64,000 nucleotides of DNA from an uncultured Fretibacterium sp. GTDB taxonomy: Bacteria > Synergistota > Synergistia > Synergistales > Aminobacteriaceae. Numbering within the stretch: position 1 is the first letter of the stretch; every line of letters begins with the position of its first letter. This document shows positions 34,903 to 43,943 of this stretch, piece after piece. Both the position numbers and the translations under genes were made by a program. The DNA is taken from NCBI GenBank assembly GCA_937915755.1, contig CALGGR010000147.1:1-64000 (forward strand). The letters run 5' to 3'. The notes under the pieces are model-generated. The model ran no database searches and was not told where the DNA came from. It saw only the letters and a list, made by a program, of their open reading frames with translations.

Positions 34903-36297
34903 TTACTTTTCCCCCTCTGTGGTTGTTTGATGATGATGGTTACGTAATGACCAGTCCGCGATATTCTTCTGCCTTGCACGTCCTACTCCAAGAGAATTTT
35001 CCGGGACCTTCTGCGTTATCACAGACCCTGCCGCTGTAGCTGCACCGTCCTCAACTTCCGCCGGTGCAACAAACATCGTGTTCGAGCCTATGAAACAGTT
35101 GTTGCCGATTACAGTCTTGTGCTTCTTCTCCCCGTCATAGTTGCATGTGATACTTCCTGCCCCTATGTTAACGTCATGGCCGAGTGTTGCGTCTCCCATG
35201 TACGACAAGTGAGGTACTTTGCTTCCTTCGCCGATATGCGAGTTCTTAAGCTCGACGAATTTTCCGGCGAATGCACCCTCCTCAAGGACAGTGTTATCTC
35301 GAATGTAGCAGAAAGGCCCGGCCTTTGAACTGTCCCTGAGAATGCTGTTCTCGATCACTGCGTATGCTGTTACAACGACGTTACGGCCTACTATGGAGCG
35401 TGTTATTATTGAACCTGAACCGATATAGCTCCCCTCGCCAATGATTGAACGTCCCCAAATCTGAACGTTAGGCATTATCGTTACGTCAGGCATCAGTACA
35501 ACGTCAGCACCAATATACACAGTCTCAGGGTCAAGAATCCTCACTCCCTCACTAAGCCATCCCGCAAGAATCTCCCGCCTCATTACGTTCGAGACATGCG
35601 CGAGTTCAGCCTGAGTGTTCACGCCCTGCATCTCCTCTTCCGGCATAATGAACGCTCCTGTTGACATTCCTGCGTCGTTCATGAGACCGAGTGCGTCGGT
35701 TATGTAGTATTCTTTCTGAGCGTTGTTGTTGGTGATTGAGTCTATGATGGAAAGAAGTGATCTTACCCTGAATGCGTAACAGCCTGCGTTTACCTCGCGG
35801 ATTTTTCGCTGTTCCTGTGATGCGTCCTTGTACTCGATGATTGAGACGGAATTTTCACCCCGTATGATTCGGCCGTATGCTCCAGGATTTTCGGCCTCGA
35901 ATGTGATTACCGTACAGTCATTTTTCCCTGATGATGCTATCAATTCTCTGAGGCTTTCGGGTCTCATCAGGGGAACATCGCCGTTGAGAACTACGAGAGA
36001 GTCATAGTTCCGCCACCATTCACGGGCTGACTTAACCGCGTGCCCTGTGCCTAACTGCTCATGCTGCCATAGAATTTTTACGTCTGGGAATTTCTGTGAT
36101 ATGTACGATTCAACTTCTTCGCCGCCCGAACCTACTAAGACGGCTATATTCTCTGGTGATACTCCTGCTGACTTTGCGTTTCGGATAACATAATCAATAA
36201 TCGGTCTGTCTAGAACGGGCTGCAAAACTTTCGGAACTGAGCTTCTCATTCTTGTGCCTTTTCCGGCTGCCATTATGAGAACGCAGAGATTCTCCAT
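34903..36297 (-). CDS. glmU: Bifunctional GlmU (acetyltransferase / uridyltransferase)
   Basis: Makes UDP-GlcNAc. N-terminal uridyltransferase (LIMAAGKGTRMRSSVPKVLQPVLDRPIIDYVI; GTGHAVKSA; LVVLNGDVPLM) and C-terminal left-handed beta-helix acetyltransferase (IGEGSKVPHLSYMGDATLGHDVNIGAG, then NYDGEKKHKTVIGNNCFIGSNT) are both complete, about 464 residues. ATG 36297 is chosen with AGAGGTG upstream; the longer ORF to 36399 would translate through the tRNA gene. Confidence 0.96.
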   Translation of the reverse strand: MENLCVLIMAAGKGTRMRSSVPKVLQPVLDRPIIDYVIRNAKSAGVSPENIAVLVGSGGEEVESYISQKFPDVKILWQHEQLGTGHAVKSAREWWRNYDSLVVLNGDVPLMRPESLRELIASSGKNDCTVITFEAENPGAYGRIIRGENSVSIIEYKDASQEQRKIREVNAGCYAFRVRSLLSIIDSITNNNAQKEYYITDALGLMNDAGMSTGAFIMPEEEMQGVNTQAELAHVSNVMRREILAGWLSEGVRILDPETVYIGADVVLMPDVTIMPNVQIWGRSIIGEGSYIGSGSIITRSIVGRNVVVTAYAVIENSILRDSSKAGPFCYIRDNTVLEEGAFAGKFVELKNSHIGEGSKVPHLSYMGDATLGHDVNIGAGSITCNYDGEKKHKTVIGNNCFIGSNTMFVAPAEVEDGAATAAGSVITQKVPENSLGVGRARQKNIADWSLRNHHHQTTTEGEK

Positions 36298-36324
36298 GAC
36301 TGCATCACCTCTCGTATTATCGTG

Positions 36325-36398
36325 TGGCTGGGATGGGTGGATTCGAACCACCATTACAGGATCCAAAGTCCCGCGTCCTGCCCTTGGACGACATCCCA
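36325..36398 (-). tRNA. tRNA-Gln (anticodon TTG)
   Basis: 74 nt including an encoded CCA. Acceptor stem TGGGATG pairs with CATCCCA, the anticodon loop is CTTTGGA with anticodon TTG, and the T arm is GGTGG-TTCGAAT-CCACC. It lies between ftsH and glmU on the same strand, 27 nt before the glmU start, so it may be cut from a common transcript. Confidence 0.95.
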
Positions 36399-36441
36399 AC
36401 GAAACACGCTAATTATTGCCCATTACTTCCAACTCGTCAAG

Positions 36442-38394
36442 TTATGCGAGAAAATCTCTTCCAGTTTTGGGGAGCATGTCCACCCTAATGTCCGGCATTT
36501 CAGGAACATCGGTGGCATTCTCTGGGCTTTCTTGGGAAGTTTTTGACAGTTCGACTGACGATGATGAAATGTCTTCGTTCATGAGGCGGTCAAATTCCTC
36601 TGCGTCAATAATCTCACGTTCAAGAAGTACCCCTGCTATCTTGTCCATGAGTTCGCGCCTTGCCGTGAGAATTTCCTTCGCGTTCTCGTAGCATTCGTCG
36701 ATTATGGCCTTGACTTCCTGGTCAATCTTGTACGCAACTTCCTCGCTGTAATTTCTGTCCTCTGAAATGTCGCGTCCCAAGAAAATTTCCTCGCGCTTGT
36801 TACCAAGTTTCACTAGACCGATTACCTCACTCATTCCGAGCTGTGTAACCATCTGACGGGCTGTCTGCGTTGCCCTCTCAAGGTCATTAGCCGCGCCGCT
36901 GGTTACGTCGTTGAAGACAATTTCCTCGCTGACCCTTCCGCTGAGGAGGATTGCGATTCTGTTCATGAGTTCAGACTTCGACATGAGGAATCTGTCCTCT
37001 TCAGGAAGCTGTAACGTGTAGCCCAATGCCGCGTGTCCTCGTGGGATTATCGAGATTTTGTGTACTGGGTCTGAGCCCGGAAGAACTTTTGCTACGATTG
37101 CGTGCCCTGTCTCGTGGTAGGCGATGATTTTACGCTCACGGTCATTGAGGATTCTGCTCTTGCGTTCTGGGCCAGCCATGACGCGCTCGATGCCTTCCTC
37201 TAAATCTTCCATCGCAATTTTTTCACGACCATTACGAGCCGCAAGCAATGCGCCCTCATTCACGAGATTCTCCAAGTCTGCGCCTACAAGTCCCGGAGTT
37301 CTGCGGGCAAGTACCCCGACGTCGACATCGTCAGCAAAAGCCTTTTCCTTCATGTGGACTTTCAGGATTTCCTCGCGTCCCCTAACGTCAGGGCGGTCGA
37401 CCGTAATGTGCCTGTCGAATCTTCCCGGCCTCAATAATGCGGGGTCAAGAATATCCGGCCTGTTCGTTGCCGCAATTACTATAGTGCTTGTATTCTCGTC
37501 AAAACCGTCTAGCTCAACGAGAAACTGATTGAGGGTCTGCTCACGTTCATCATGGCCGCCTCCGAGACCTGCGCCTCTGTGCCTTCCCACAGCGTCCATC
37601 TCGTCAATGAAGATGATGCAGGGCTGGTACTTCTTGGCCTGCTCGAAAAGGTCTCTGACTCTAGCCGCGCCAACACCTACGAACATCTCAACGAAGTCAG
37701 AGCCGCTGGAACTGAAGAATGGAACGTCAGCCTCGCCAGCAGCAGCACGTGCAAGCAACGTCTTTCCTGTACCGGGAGGGCCTACGAGGAGAACGCCTTT
37801 GGGGACTCTTGCGCCGAGCTTCTTGAACTTCTCGGGGTCTTTGAGGAAGTGTATGACCTCCTGAAGTTCCTCTTTCGATTCATCACAGCCCGCAACGTCA
37901 GCAAACGTAACTTTCGGCTTGTTGTCGAGGAAGAGTTTTGCCTTGCTCCGCCCGAACGCCATGATCCGGCCGCCGCCTCCCTGCATGTTGTTGAGGAAGT
38001 ATACCCAAACGCCTATGAGCAAGAGCGTAGGGAAGAGCGATGTCATTAGGGACATCACCCAAGTGTTCTTCTGGGGAGCCTCAATGGTAACCATTATGCC
38101 CTTTGACGCTGCTTTGTCGGCCAAGCCCGCAACATCGAGGCCGTATGTCAGGAATCTCTGGCCGCTGTGAAGTTCGCCCTGAATTGTCGCTGAACTTGAT
38201 TCGCCTGGGACTGTGTTGTTGCGGATTTGGAGAATGCGAATGTTCCCGGCATCTAATTCCTTGAGGAACTGGCTGTAACTGATTTCGTCATATTGCTTCT
38301 GGACTTCTTCGGGTGTCAGGAACGTGTTGACCATCGTAACGACAACGAGAACTAACACGAGATAAAGTCCGAGATTTTTTACCACTTTGCTCAA
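36442..38394 (-). CDS. ftsH: ATP-dependent zinc metalloprotease FtsH
   Basis: Membrane-anchored AAA+ protease. 650 residues: membrane helix 1 (about 8-26), a periplasmic domain, membrane helix 2 (about 115-133), Walker A GPPGTGKT (205-212), Walker B CIIFIDEMDAVG, SRH block (NRPDILDPALLRPGRFDR) and the zinc motif HETGH (427-431). The start is TTG 38394 with GCAGG upstream. It is divergent from rlmN. Confidence 0.96.
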   Translation of the reverse strand: MSKVVKNLGLYLVLVLVVVTMVNTFLTPEEVQKQYDEISYSQFLKELDAGNIRILQIRNNTVPGESSSATIQGELHSGQRFLTYGLDVAGLADKAASKGIMVTIEAPQKNTWVMSLMTSLFPTLLLIGVWVYFLNNMQGGGGRIMAFGRSKAKLFLDNKPKVTFADVAGCDESKEELQEVIHFLKDPEKFKKLGARVPKGVLLVGPPGTGKTLLARAAAGEADVPFFSSSGSDFVEMFVGVGAARVRDLFEQAKKYQPCIIFIDEMDAVGRHRGAGLGGGHDEREQTLNQFLVELDGFDENTSTIVIAATNRPDILDPALLRPGRFDRHITVDRPDVRGREEILKVHMKEKAFADDVDVGVLARRTPGLVGADLENLVNEGALLAARNGREKIAMEDLEEGIERVMAGPERKSRILNDRERKIIAYHETGHAIVAKVLPGSDPVHKISIIPRGHAALGYTLQLPEEDRFLMSKSELMNRIAILLSGRVSEEIVFNDVTSGAANDLERATQTARQMVTQLGMSEVIGLVKLGNKREEIFLGRDISEDRNYSEEVAYKIDQEVKAIIDECYENAKEILTARRELMDKIAGVLLEREIIDAEEFDRLMNEDISSSSVELSKTSQESPENATDVPEMPDIRVDMLPKTGRDFLA

Positions 38395-38471
38395 AATAAA
38401 ACCTGCTTCCGTTTCAGTGATATATAATGAACGACAATGATTAGATTATAACAGAGGGGAAGTAAATTTCT

Positions 38472-39494
38472 ATGATATATGACGCTTTAGAATTATCGCT
38501 TAATGACTGGCAGATATTATTTTCGGAGTGGGGCGAGCAAAAATTCCGTGCCTCGCAGGTTTGTCAATGGATATACGCGAAGAAAGAATTTACTTACGAC
38601 GGAATGACCAACCTCAGTAAGAGCCTCCGCGAAAAGTTAGGCAGTAATGTCGCGATGGGCTTCCCCGTTATGATACGTCAGCAGGTCTCAAAGGACGGAA
38701 CTCGAAAATTTCTCTGGCAGCTCAATGACGGCGCGAGAATCGAGTCCGTTCTCCTAAATCACGGAGGCCACAAGACAGCCTGCATATCATCACAGGCGGG
38801 GTGTCCGTTGAAGTGTTCATTCTGTGAGACTGGAGCAAACGGATTCAAACGCAACCTCACGCGCGGTGAAATTGTCGGCCAGTTCCTAATGATGGAGAAG
38901 ATTAATGGCTCTGACATAAACAACGTCGTCTTCATGGGAATGGGTGAGCCTCTCTTGAACGAGGACAACGTTCTCTCTGTGATACGTTCGTTCAATGACA
39001 AGAACATGCGGAATTTGGGCGCACGTCACATCACAATATCGACATCAGGAATCGCTCCGGGAATTGAAGACCTCGCCGACTTCGAGATTCCCATAAGATT
39101 ATCGCTCTCTCTTCACGCACCTAATGACGAACTTCGCTCAAGACTGATGCCCGTCAACAAACAGTATCCTTTACAGAGAGTTGTCGAGGCATTGAAGCGT
39201 TACCGTGAACGTACAGGGGAAAGAATCACAATCGAGTACGCGCTGATTGACCGCGTCAACGATTCGCCTGAGTGTGCTTATGAGACAGCCGCATTGCTTG
39301 ACGGTCTCGAACCTTATATCAACCTGATACCTTTTAACCCTATACCCTCACGGCCTGAGCTTAAACGTTCGGAGCAATCCAGGATTAAGGCGTTCTGTGA
39401 GGCACTGTCAGCCATGAAGATTGAGTATGAACTTCGGAAGGAAAGAGGCAGTGATATTATGGCGGCTTGTGGTCAGCTTGCGGGGTCTCATTAA
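38472..39494 (+). CDS. rlmN: 23S rRNA/tRNA (adenine-C2)-methyltransferase RlmN
   Basis: Radical-SAM enzyme methylating A2503 of 23S rRNA and A37 of some tRNAs. The cluster motif CPLKCSFC (C111, C115, C118) binds the 4Fe-4S cluster; a GEIVGQFLMME helix, VFMGMGEPLLN and the C-terminal MAACGQLAG with the methyl-carrying Cys are all present. 340 residues, normal. ATG 38472 has AGAGGGG upstream. Confidence 0.96.
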   Translation: MIYDALELSLNDWQILFSEWGEQKFRASQVCQWIYAKKEFTYDGMTNLSKSLREKLGSNVAMGFPVMIRQQVSKDGTRKFLWQLNDGARIESVLLNHGGHKTACISSQAGCPLKCSFCETGANGFKRNLTRGEIVGQFLMMEKINGSDINNVVFMGMGEPLLNEDNVLSVIRSFNDKNMRNLGARHITISTSGIAPGIEDLADFEIPIRLSLSLHAPNDELRSRLMPVNKQYPLQRVVEALKRYRERTGERITIEYALIDRVNDSPECAYETAALLDGLEPYINLIPFNPIPSRPELKRSEQSRIKAFCEALSAMKIEYELRKERGSDIMAACGQLAGSH

Positions 39495-39528
39495 GTAACA
39501 CCCTTGTTCAAATCCCCGTAAGATTAAA

Positions 39529-39561
39529 GCCCCTCTGTGTGATTGCAGGGGGGCAATTTTT
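39529..39561 (+). terminator. Terminator after rlmN
   Basis: GCCCCTCTG (39529-39537) pairs with CAGGGGGGC (39546-39554) with one wobble; AATTTTT follows. It lies between the convergent rlmN and fcl genes. Confidence 0.8.
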
Positions 39562-39575
39562 GTGCTTTGCTTGAG

Positions 39576-40502
39576 CTAAAATCTTGCTTTGAAATCCTCG
39601 TATGCGAGTTTGATTCCGTCCTTGAGATTGGTCTTATACTTCCATCCCAGCGACGTTGCCTTACTTACGTCGAGAACTTTTCGGGGCGTACCGTTTGGCT
39701 TCGAGGTGTCCCAGAGAATTTCACCGTCATACCCCACAACCTCAGCCACTAGCTCAGTGAGTCCCTTTATGGTGATTTCGAGTCCTGTTCCAGCGTTTAT
39801 TGTCTCGTTGCCTGAGTAGTTGTTCATGAGGAAAACGCAGAGTTCCGCCAAGTCATCAACATACAGAAATTCTCGCAAAGGGCTTCCGTCTCCCCAGCAT
39901 GTTACGGACTTTTTCCCGGCGACTTTTGCCTCGTGGAATCGCCGAATCAGCGCGGGCAATACGTGTGAATTTTCGGGGTGATAGTTATCGTTTGGGCCGT
40001 AAAGGTTGCAGGGCATAACGGAAATATAGTCGGTGCCGTACTGAGTGTTTAGGTACTCGCAGTATTTCAGGCCGGAGATTTTTGCGAGTGCATATCCTTC
40101 GTTGGTCTTCTCAAGGTAGCCTGAGAGGAGATATTCTTCCTTTATTGGCTGAGGGCATTCGCGGGGGTAAATGCACGATGAGCCGAGAAATTCCAGTTTC
40201 TTGCAGCCGTTCACGAAGGCAGAGTGTATCACGTTCATCTCGATCATCATGTTGACGTACATGAAGTCAGCGAGTGCCCTGGAGTTTGCCGCAATGCCTC
40301 CGACTTTTCCCGCCGGGACGAAAACGTATTCAGGCTTCTCGCGCTCAAAGAATGCCTCAACATCAGACTGCCTCGTCAAGTCAAGCTCCGAATGAGTCCG
40401 TGCAATTATATTCGTGTAACCCTGACGTTCAAGCTCCCTCACGATTGCCGAACCTACCATGCCTCTGTGTCCGGCAACGTAAATTTTCGAGTCCTTCTGC
40501 AT
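39576..40502 (-). CDS. fcl: GDP-L-fucose synthase
   Basis: Epimerase/reductase converting GDP-4-keto-6-deoxy-mannose to GDP-L-fucose. 308 residues: NADPH-binding GHRGMVGSAI, GGIAANSRALADF, GSSCIYPRE, catalytic Tyr/Lys in YALAKI and the substrate block FLYVDDLAELCVFLM. ATG 40502 follows AGGAG. The usual partner gmd (GDP-mannose dehydratase) is not adjacent, so the substrate must come from elsewhere in the genome. Confidence 0.94.
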   Translation of the reverse strand: MQKDSKIYVAGHRGMVGSAIVRELERQGYTNIIARTHSELDLTRQSDVEAFFEREKPEYVFVPAGKVGGIAANSRALADFMYVNMMIEMNVIHSAFVNGCKKLEFLGSSCIYPRECPQPIKEEYLLSGYLEKTNEGYALAKISGLKYCEYLNTQYGTDYISVMPCNLYGPNDNYHPENSHVLPALIRRFHEAKVAGKKSVTCWGDGSPLREFLYVDDLAELCVFLMNNYSGNETINAGTGLEITIKGLTELVAEVVGYDGEILWDTSKPNGTPRKVLDVSKATSLGWKYKTNLKDGIKLAYEDFKARF

Positions 40503-40563
40503 GATAATTACTCCTATTGTAGAATTTCGATCATAATATCACGTTTCGACTGGAGATTTTGAC

Positions 40564-41123
40564 ATGAAGAATATTTTGTTACATATTTGCTGTGCGCCCG
40601 ACGCCTCTGTCCCTGTGCCTGACCTTCTCGCTGAGGGCTGGAAAGTTTACGGCTTCTTCTACGGCAGCAACATTCACCCGCGCGATGAATACATCCGCCG
40701 ACTTGAGGCAATCCACATTCTAGCGTCTCATAATGAAATAGCCTGCGAAATTCCCGAATACTCACCCGAAGAATGGCTCTCAAAAATTCACGGCCTCGAA
40801 AATGAACCAGAGGGCGGAAAGCGTTGCGCGGAATGCTTCAGGATTCAGCTTGAGGCATCTGCAAGGGAGGCATTGAGACTCGGCTGTGATTACATGTCGA
40901 CGACCCTCACTATAAGCCCCCACAAGAACGTGAAGCTCATCAACGAGATCGGCGAGGAAATCACATCGTCTCACGGACTCAAATGGGAGAGCAGAATTTG
41001 GCGCAAGAACAACGGCTTCCTCCGAAGTGTTAAATGTCCCGCGAGTTGGGCTTGTATCGTCAAAATTACTGCGGGTGCGTCTTCAGCGCGCGAATCATTG
41101 ATGAACTGACTCAGAACGGATAG
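40564..41123 (+). pseudogene. queH: Epoxyqueuosine reductase QueH, one-base frameshift near the 3' end
   Basis: QueH performs the last step of queuosine synthesis in tRNA. The first 160 residues are normal: HICCAPD (C9, C10), FFYGSNIHPRDEYIRRLEA and the second Cys pair CAEC (C88, C91). At about 41030 the frame departs from the family and ends at 41109. Shifting one base from there gives MSRELGLYRQNYCGCVFSARIIDELTQNG, the expected C terminus with its CGC motif, ending at 41123. One A missing from the AAA run (about 41031-41033) explains it. It is either a true mutation or a homopolymer error. Confidence 0.85.
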
Positions 41124-41170
41124 AATATGCAATATTTTGAGAATACAAAATGTTTAGGAGGTTAATTTCA

Positions 41171-41494
41171 ATGGCTGGTAATGATGTGGCGATACTCAAA
41201 ATCAACAAGGCTTCTTCAGGAACTTCACTCACAATTTCACTCGAAGGAAGGCTCGATACTACGACAGCTCCTCAGCTTGAAGCGGAAGTTAAAGGCGGAC
41301 TGAGCGGCGTTACGGAACTGGTGTTCGACATGGCCGCGCTAGAATTTATTTCCTCAGCGGGGCTGCGAGTTCTTCTTCTTGCACAGAAAGCGATCGGCAA
41401 GCAGGGCACTATGGTGATCAGGAATCTCATCCCCAGCGTCCTCAAGGTATTCGATGTAACAGGTTTCAGCCGTATTCTGACCATCGAGAAATGA
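41171..41494 (+). CDS. STAS-domain anti-sigma factor antagonist
   Basis: 107 residues, a single STAS domain of the RsbV/SpoIIAA type: SLEGRLDTTTAPQLEAEV, LVFDMAALEFISSAGLRVLLLAQKA with the phosphorylatable Ser in FISSAG, and a C-terminal helix. ATG 41171 follows AGGAGG; an upstream in-frame start at 41150 would swallow that box. Its stop overlaps the ATG of the next gene, coupling it to the phosphatase/kinase protein. Confidence 0.9.
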   Translation: MAGNDVAILKINKASSGTSLTISLEGRLDTTTAPQLEAEVKGGLSGVTELVFDMAALEFISSAGLRVLLLAQKAIGKQGTMVIRNLIPSVLKVFDVTGFSRILTIEK

Positions 41495-43929
41495 AACCCA
41501 TCGGCAAGAAGATTCAAAGCCTCGTAGTGAACGTAGCGTTAGTTGCCCTTCTTGTTACGAGCGCAATCTCAATCGTAAGCATGTCCAACGTCAGGCAGAA
41601 GAACAGGGAAGTCCTCATCACCCAGATGGAGACCAACCTCTACAACACCATCAAGGACAAAGCAAGATTTGCGGACTCCGAGCTTGGAAAGTACACAGAG
41701 TACGCGAATATGTTTGCGGATTACGTCAATGTACTTTACCGCAACCCCTCAAAGTTCGTGCCCAATGAAGTCCTCCCTCCAAGACGTGAGAATGCCGGAC
41801 GCTTCGTGATGCTTAGGACAATTCGCGATGAACAGGTAAAGTATGAGGCTATCAAAGATGAGTGCGGTCTTCTTGGAAATATAGAGCAAGTGTGGATACC
41901 ATTCTTGAAGGCACACAGCGAAGTCAGTATATTCCTTGCCACTAAGACGGGAATGTTGATGACCTATGACGCACACTCCGATATTGGACTGCCGCGTGAA
42001 GGACAGAGTGAGACATATTACGACTTCACAGGCTCATCATGGTACTTGCGCTGCTCAAAAACAGAGACTACAGGCTTCACAGATATTTACGATGACCATT
42101 ACGGACGCGGGAAAATGATAACTGCTTTTGCCCCATTCTATGACGGCGAGGGAAACTTTGCCGGAGCTATGGGACTGGACATACTGATAACGGATCTTTA
42201 CCGCGCAATCGTGGCGATCGACATGGGAAGGGGGGCGTATGCTTTCCTTGTCGACCATAACGGAAAAGTCATCAGCAGTCCCGACGATCCAAACGCAGAA
42301 GCAGCCATGCTCTCTGAGGACGCTGACATAACCCCGCAGATAGCCCAAGAAATTCTCTCAGGAAGAACAAGCGTTGCACTCTCAAACAAAAATATGTACT
42401 ACGCCTACACCCCCATAAGGTCAACGGGCTGGAAGCTCTGCATAAAGATGCCGCAGAACCTTGTGCTTTCACCGCTCTCATACATATATGAGAACATGAA
42501 CACGGCGTTGATGCTCCTCTTGATGTCATTCGTCGTAATCCAGGCAGCTGTCAGGATTGCAGGGCGAAAATTCTCCGAGAAACTCGTGGCACCAATACAC
42601 AGACTTAGCCAAGATGTTGAGGAAATCAGCGGCGGCGACCTCGAACACAGGGCGGAAGTAATGAGCGATGACGAGATAGGAGACCTCGCAAAGAACTTCA
42701 ACGGAATGACAGAATCTCTCAGGAAATACATCGCTAACCTTGCTGACGTTACGGCCGAGAAGGAACGTATCGGCGCGGAGCTTAACATTGCAACACAGAT
42801 TCAGGCTGACATGCTCCCGAAGATAATTCCTCCCTTCCTCAACCACGAAGCATTCGACATAAGCGCGACAATGTACCCTGCCAAAGAAGTCGGCGGTGAT
42901 TTCTATGACTTCTTCATGATTGACGAGGATCATCTTGCGTTAGTCATGGCCGATGTCTCAGGAAAGGGAGTCCCGGCGGCTCTCTTCATGGTCATAGCGA
43001 AAACTCTCATCAAGAACCGCTCTATGATGGGAGGCACTCCGGGCGAAATTCTCCATGACGTGAACAACCAGCTATGTGAGAGCAACGATTCGTCTTTGTT
43101 CGTTACCGTTTGGCTCGGAATCCTTGAACTTTCGACGGGAAAGGTCATCGCCTCAAACGCGGGTCATGAACCTCCGGCGGTGAGAAAGGCAGGAGGAAAG
43201 TATGAGCTTTTCGAGACGACACAGAACACCGCAGTCGCAATAATTGAGGATATGGAGTTCACGGACGGCGAGTTTCAGCTTGAACATCTCGATACAATCT
43301 ATCTCTACACTGACGGAGTAACTGAAGCCACAAACATTAACCGGCAGCTTTACGGCACTGAGAGAATGATAGATGAGCTCAACAAAACTCTAGGCGCACC
43401 CGCTGATGAAGTCCTGAGCATAATGAACAAGTCAGTCATGGATTTCACGGGAGAGGCCATGCAGTTCGATGACCTCACGATGCTCTGCCTTCAGTTCTTC
43501 GGGAGACCTGACGAGCTTACTGTTGAGGCGAAGACGGAGAGGCTTCATGATGTTATCGCTTTCGTTGATGAGTACCTCGAAAAATGGGGCTGCCCTATGG
43601 ATTTCATCTCTGAGATAGAGCTTGCGGTCGAGGAAATTTTCGTGAACATCGCGCATTACGCCTACAATGACAAAGAGGGCGGAGGAACTGCGACAATCAG
43701 TATCAGACATCTCGGCAAGGACGTCGAGATAATCTTCACCGACAGCGGAACACCGTACAATCCTCTCGAACACGACGACCCTGACATTACGCTGAGTGCC
43801 GAAGAGAGGGAGATAGGCGGTCTCGGAATCTACATCGTCAAGCAGAGCATGAACTCGGTATCCTATGAGTACATCGGCGACAACAACGTCCTCAAGATAC
43901 GCAAGGACATACATGAAACTGAAGAATAG
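41491..43929 (+). CDS. Sensor SpoIIE-type phosphatase with C-terminal HATPase (dCache-HAMP-PP2C-RsbW fusion)
   Basis: 812 residues. Membrane helix 1 (about 10-30); a dCache-like extracellular sensor (about 35-320, with SSWYLRCSKTETTGFTDIYDD and GAMGLDILI); membrane helix 2 (about 335-355); HAMP (VAPIHRLSQDVEEISGGDLEHRAEV); a SpoIIE/PP2C phosphatase (VGGDFYDFF, MADVSGKGVPAALFM, YLYTDGVTEATN, QFDDLTMLC); and a GHKL kinase domain of RsbW type (EIELAVEEIFVNIAHYAY, FTDSGTPYNP, GGLGIYIVKQ). It holds both the phosphatase and the kinase arm for the STAS protein just upstream. The target sigma factor is unknown. Confidence 0.9.
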   Translation: MKPIGKKIQSLVVNVALVALLVTSAISIVSMSNVRQKNREVLITQMETNLYNTIKDKARFADSELGKYTEYANMFADYVNVLYRNPSKFVPNEVLPPRRENAGRFVMLRTIRDEQVKYEAIKDECGLLGNIEQVWIPFLKAHSEVSIFLATKTGMLMTYDAHSDIGLPREGQSETYYDFTGSSWYLRCSKTETTGFTDIYDDHYGRGKMITAFAPFYDGEGNFAGAMGLDILITDLYRAIVAIDMGRGAYAFLVDHNGKVISSPDDPNAEAAMLSEDADITPQIAQEILSGRTSVALSNKNMYYAYTPIRSTGWKLCIKMPQNLVLSPLSYIYENMNTALMLLLMSFVVIQAAVRIAGRKFSEKLVAPIHRLSQDVEEISGGDLEHRAEVMSDDEIGDLAKNFNGMTESLRKYIANLADVTAEKERIGAELNIATQIQADMLPKIIPPFLNHEAFDISATMYPAKEVGGDFYDFFMIDEDHLALVMADVSGKGVPAALFMVIAKTLIKNRSMMGGTPGEILHDVNNQLCESNDSSLFVTVWLGILELSTGKVIASNAGHEPPAVRKAGGKYELFETTQNTAVAIIEDMEFTDGEFQLEHLDTIYLYTDGVTEATNINRQLYGTERMIDELNKTLGAPADEVLSIMNKSVMDFTGEAMQFDDLTMLCLQFFGRPDELTVEAKTERLHDVIAFVDEYLEKWGCPMDFISEIELAVEEIFVNIAHYAYNDKEGGGTATISIRHLGKDVEIIFTDSGTPYNPLEHDDPDITLSAEEREIGGLGIYIVKQSMNSVSYEYIGDNNVLKIRKDIHETEE

Positions 43930-43943
43930 AGGGGAAGGTTATT

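Noticed and set aside
36298..36399. Longer GlmU start at 36399
   Set aside because: The extra codons run through the tRNA-Gln gene; ATG 36297 matches the family start.
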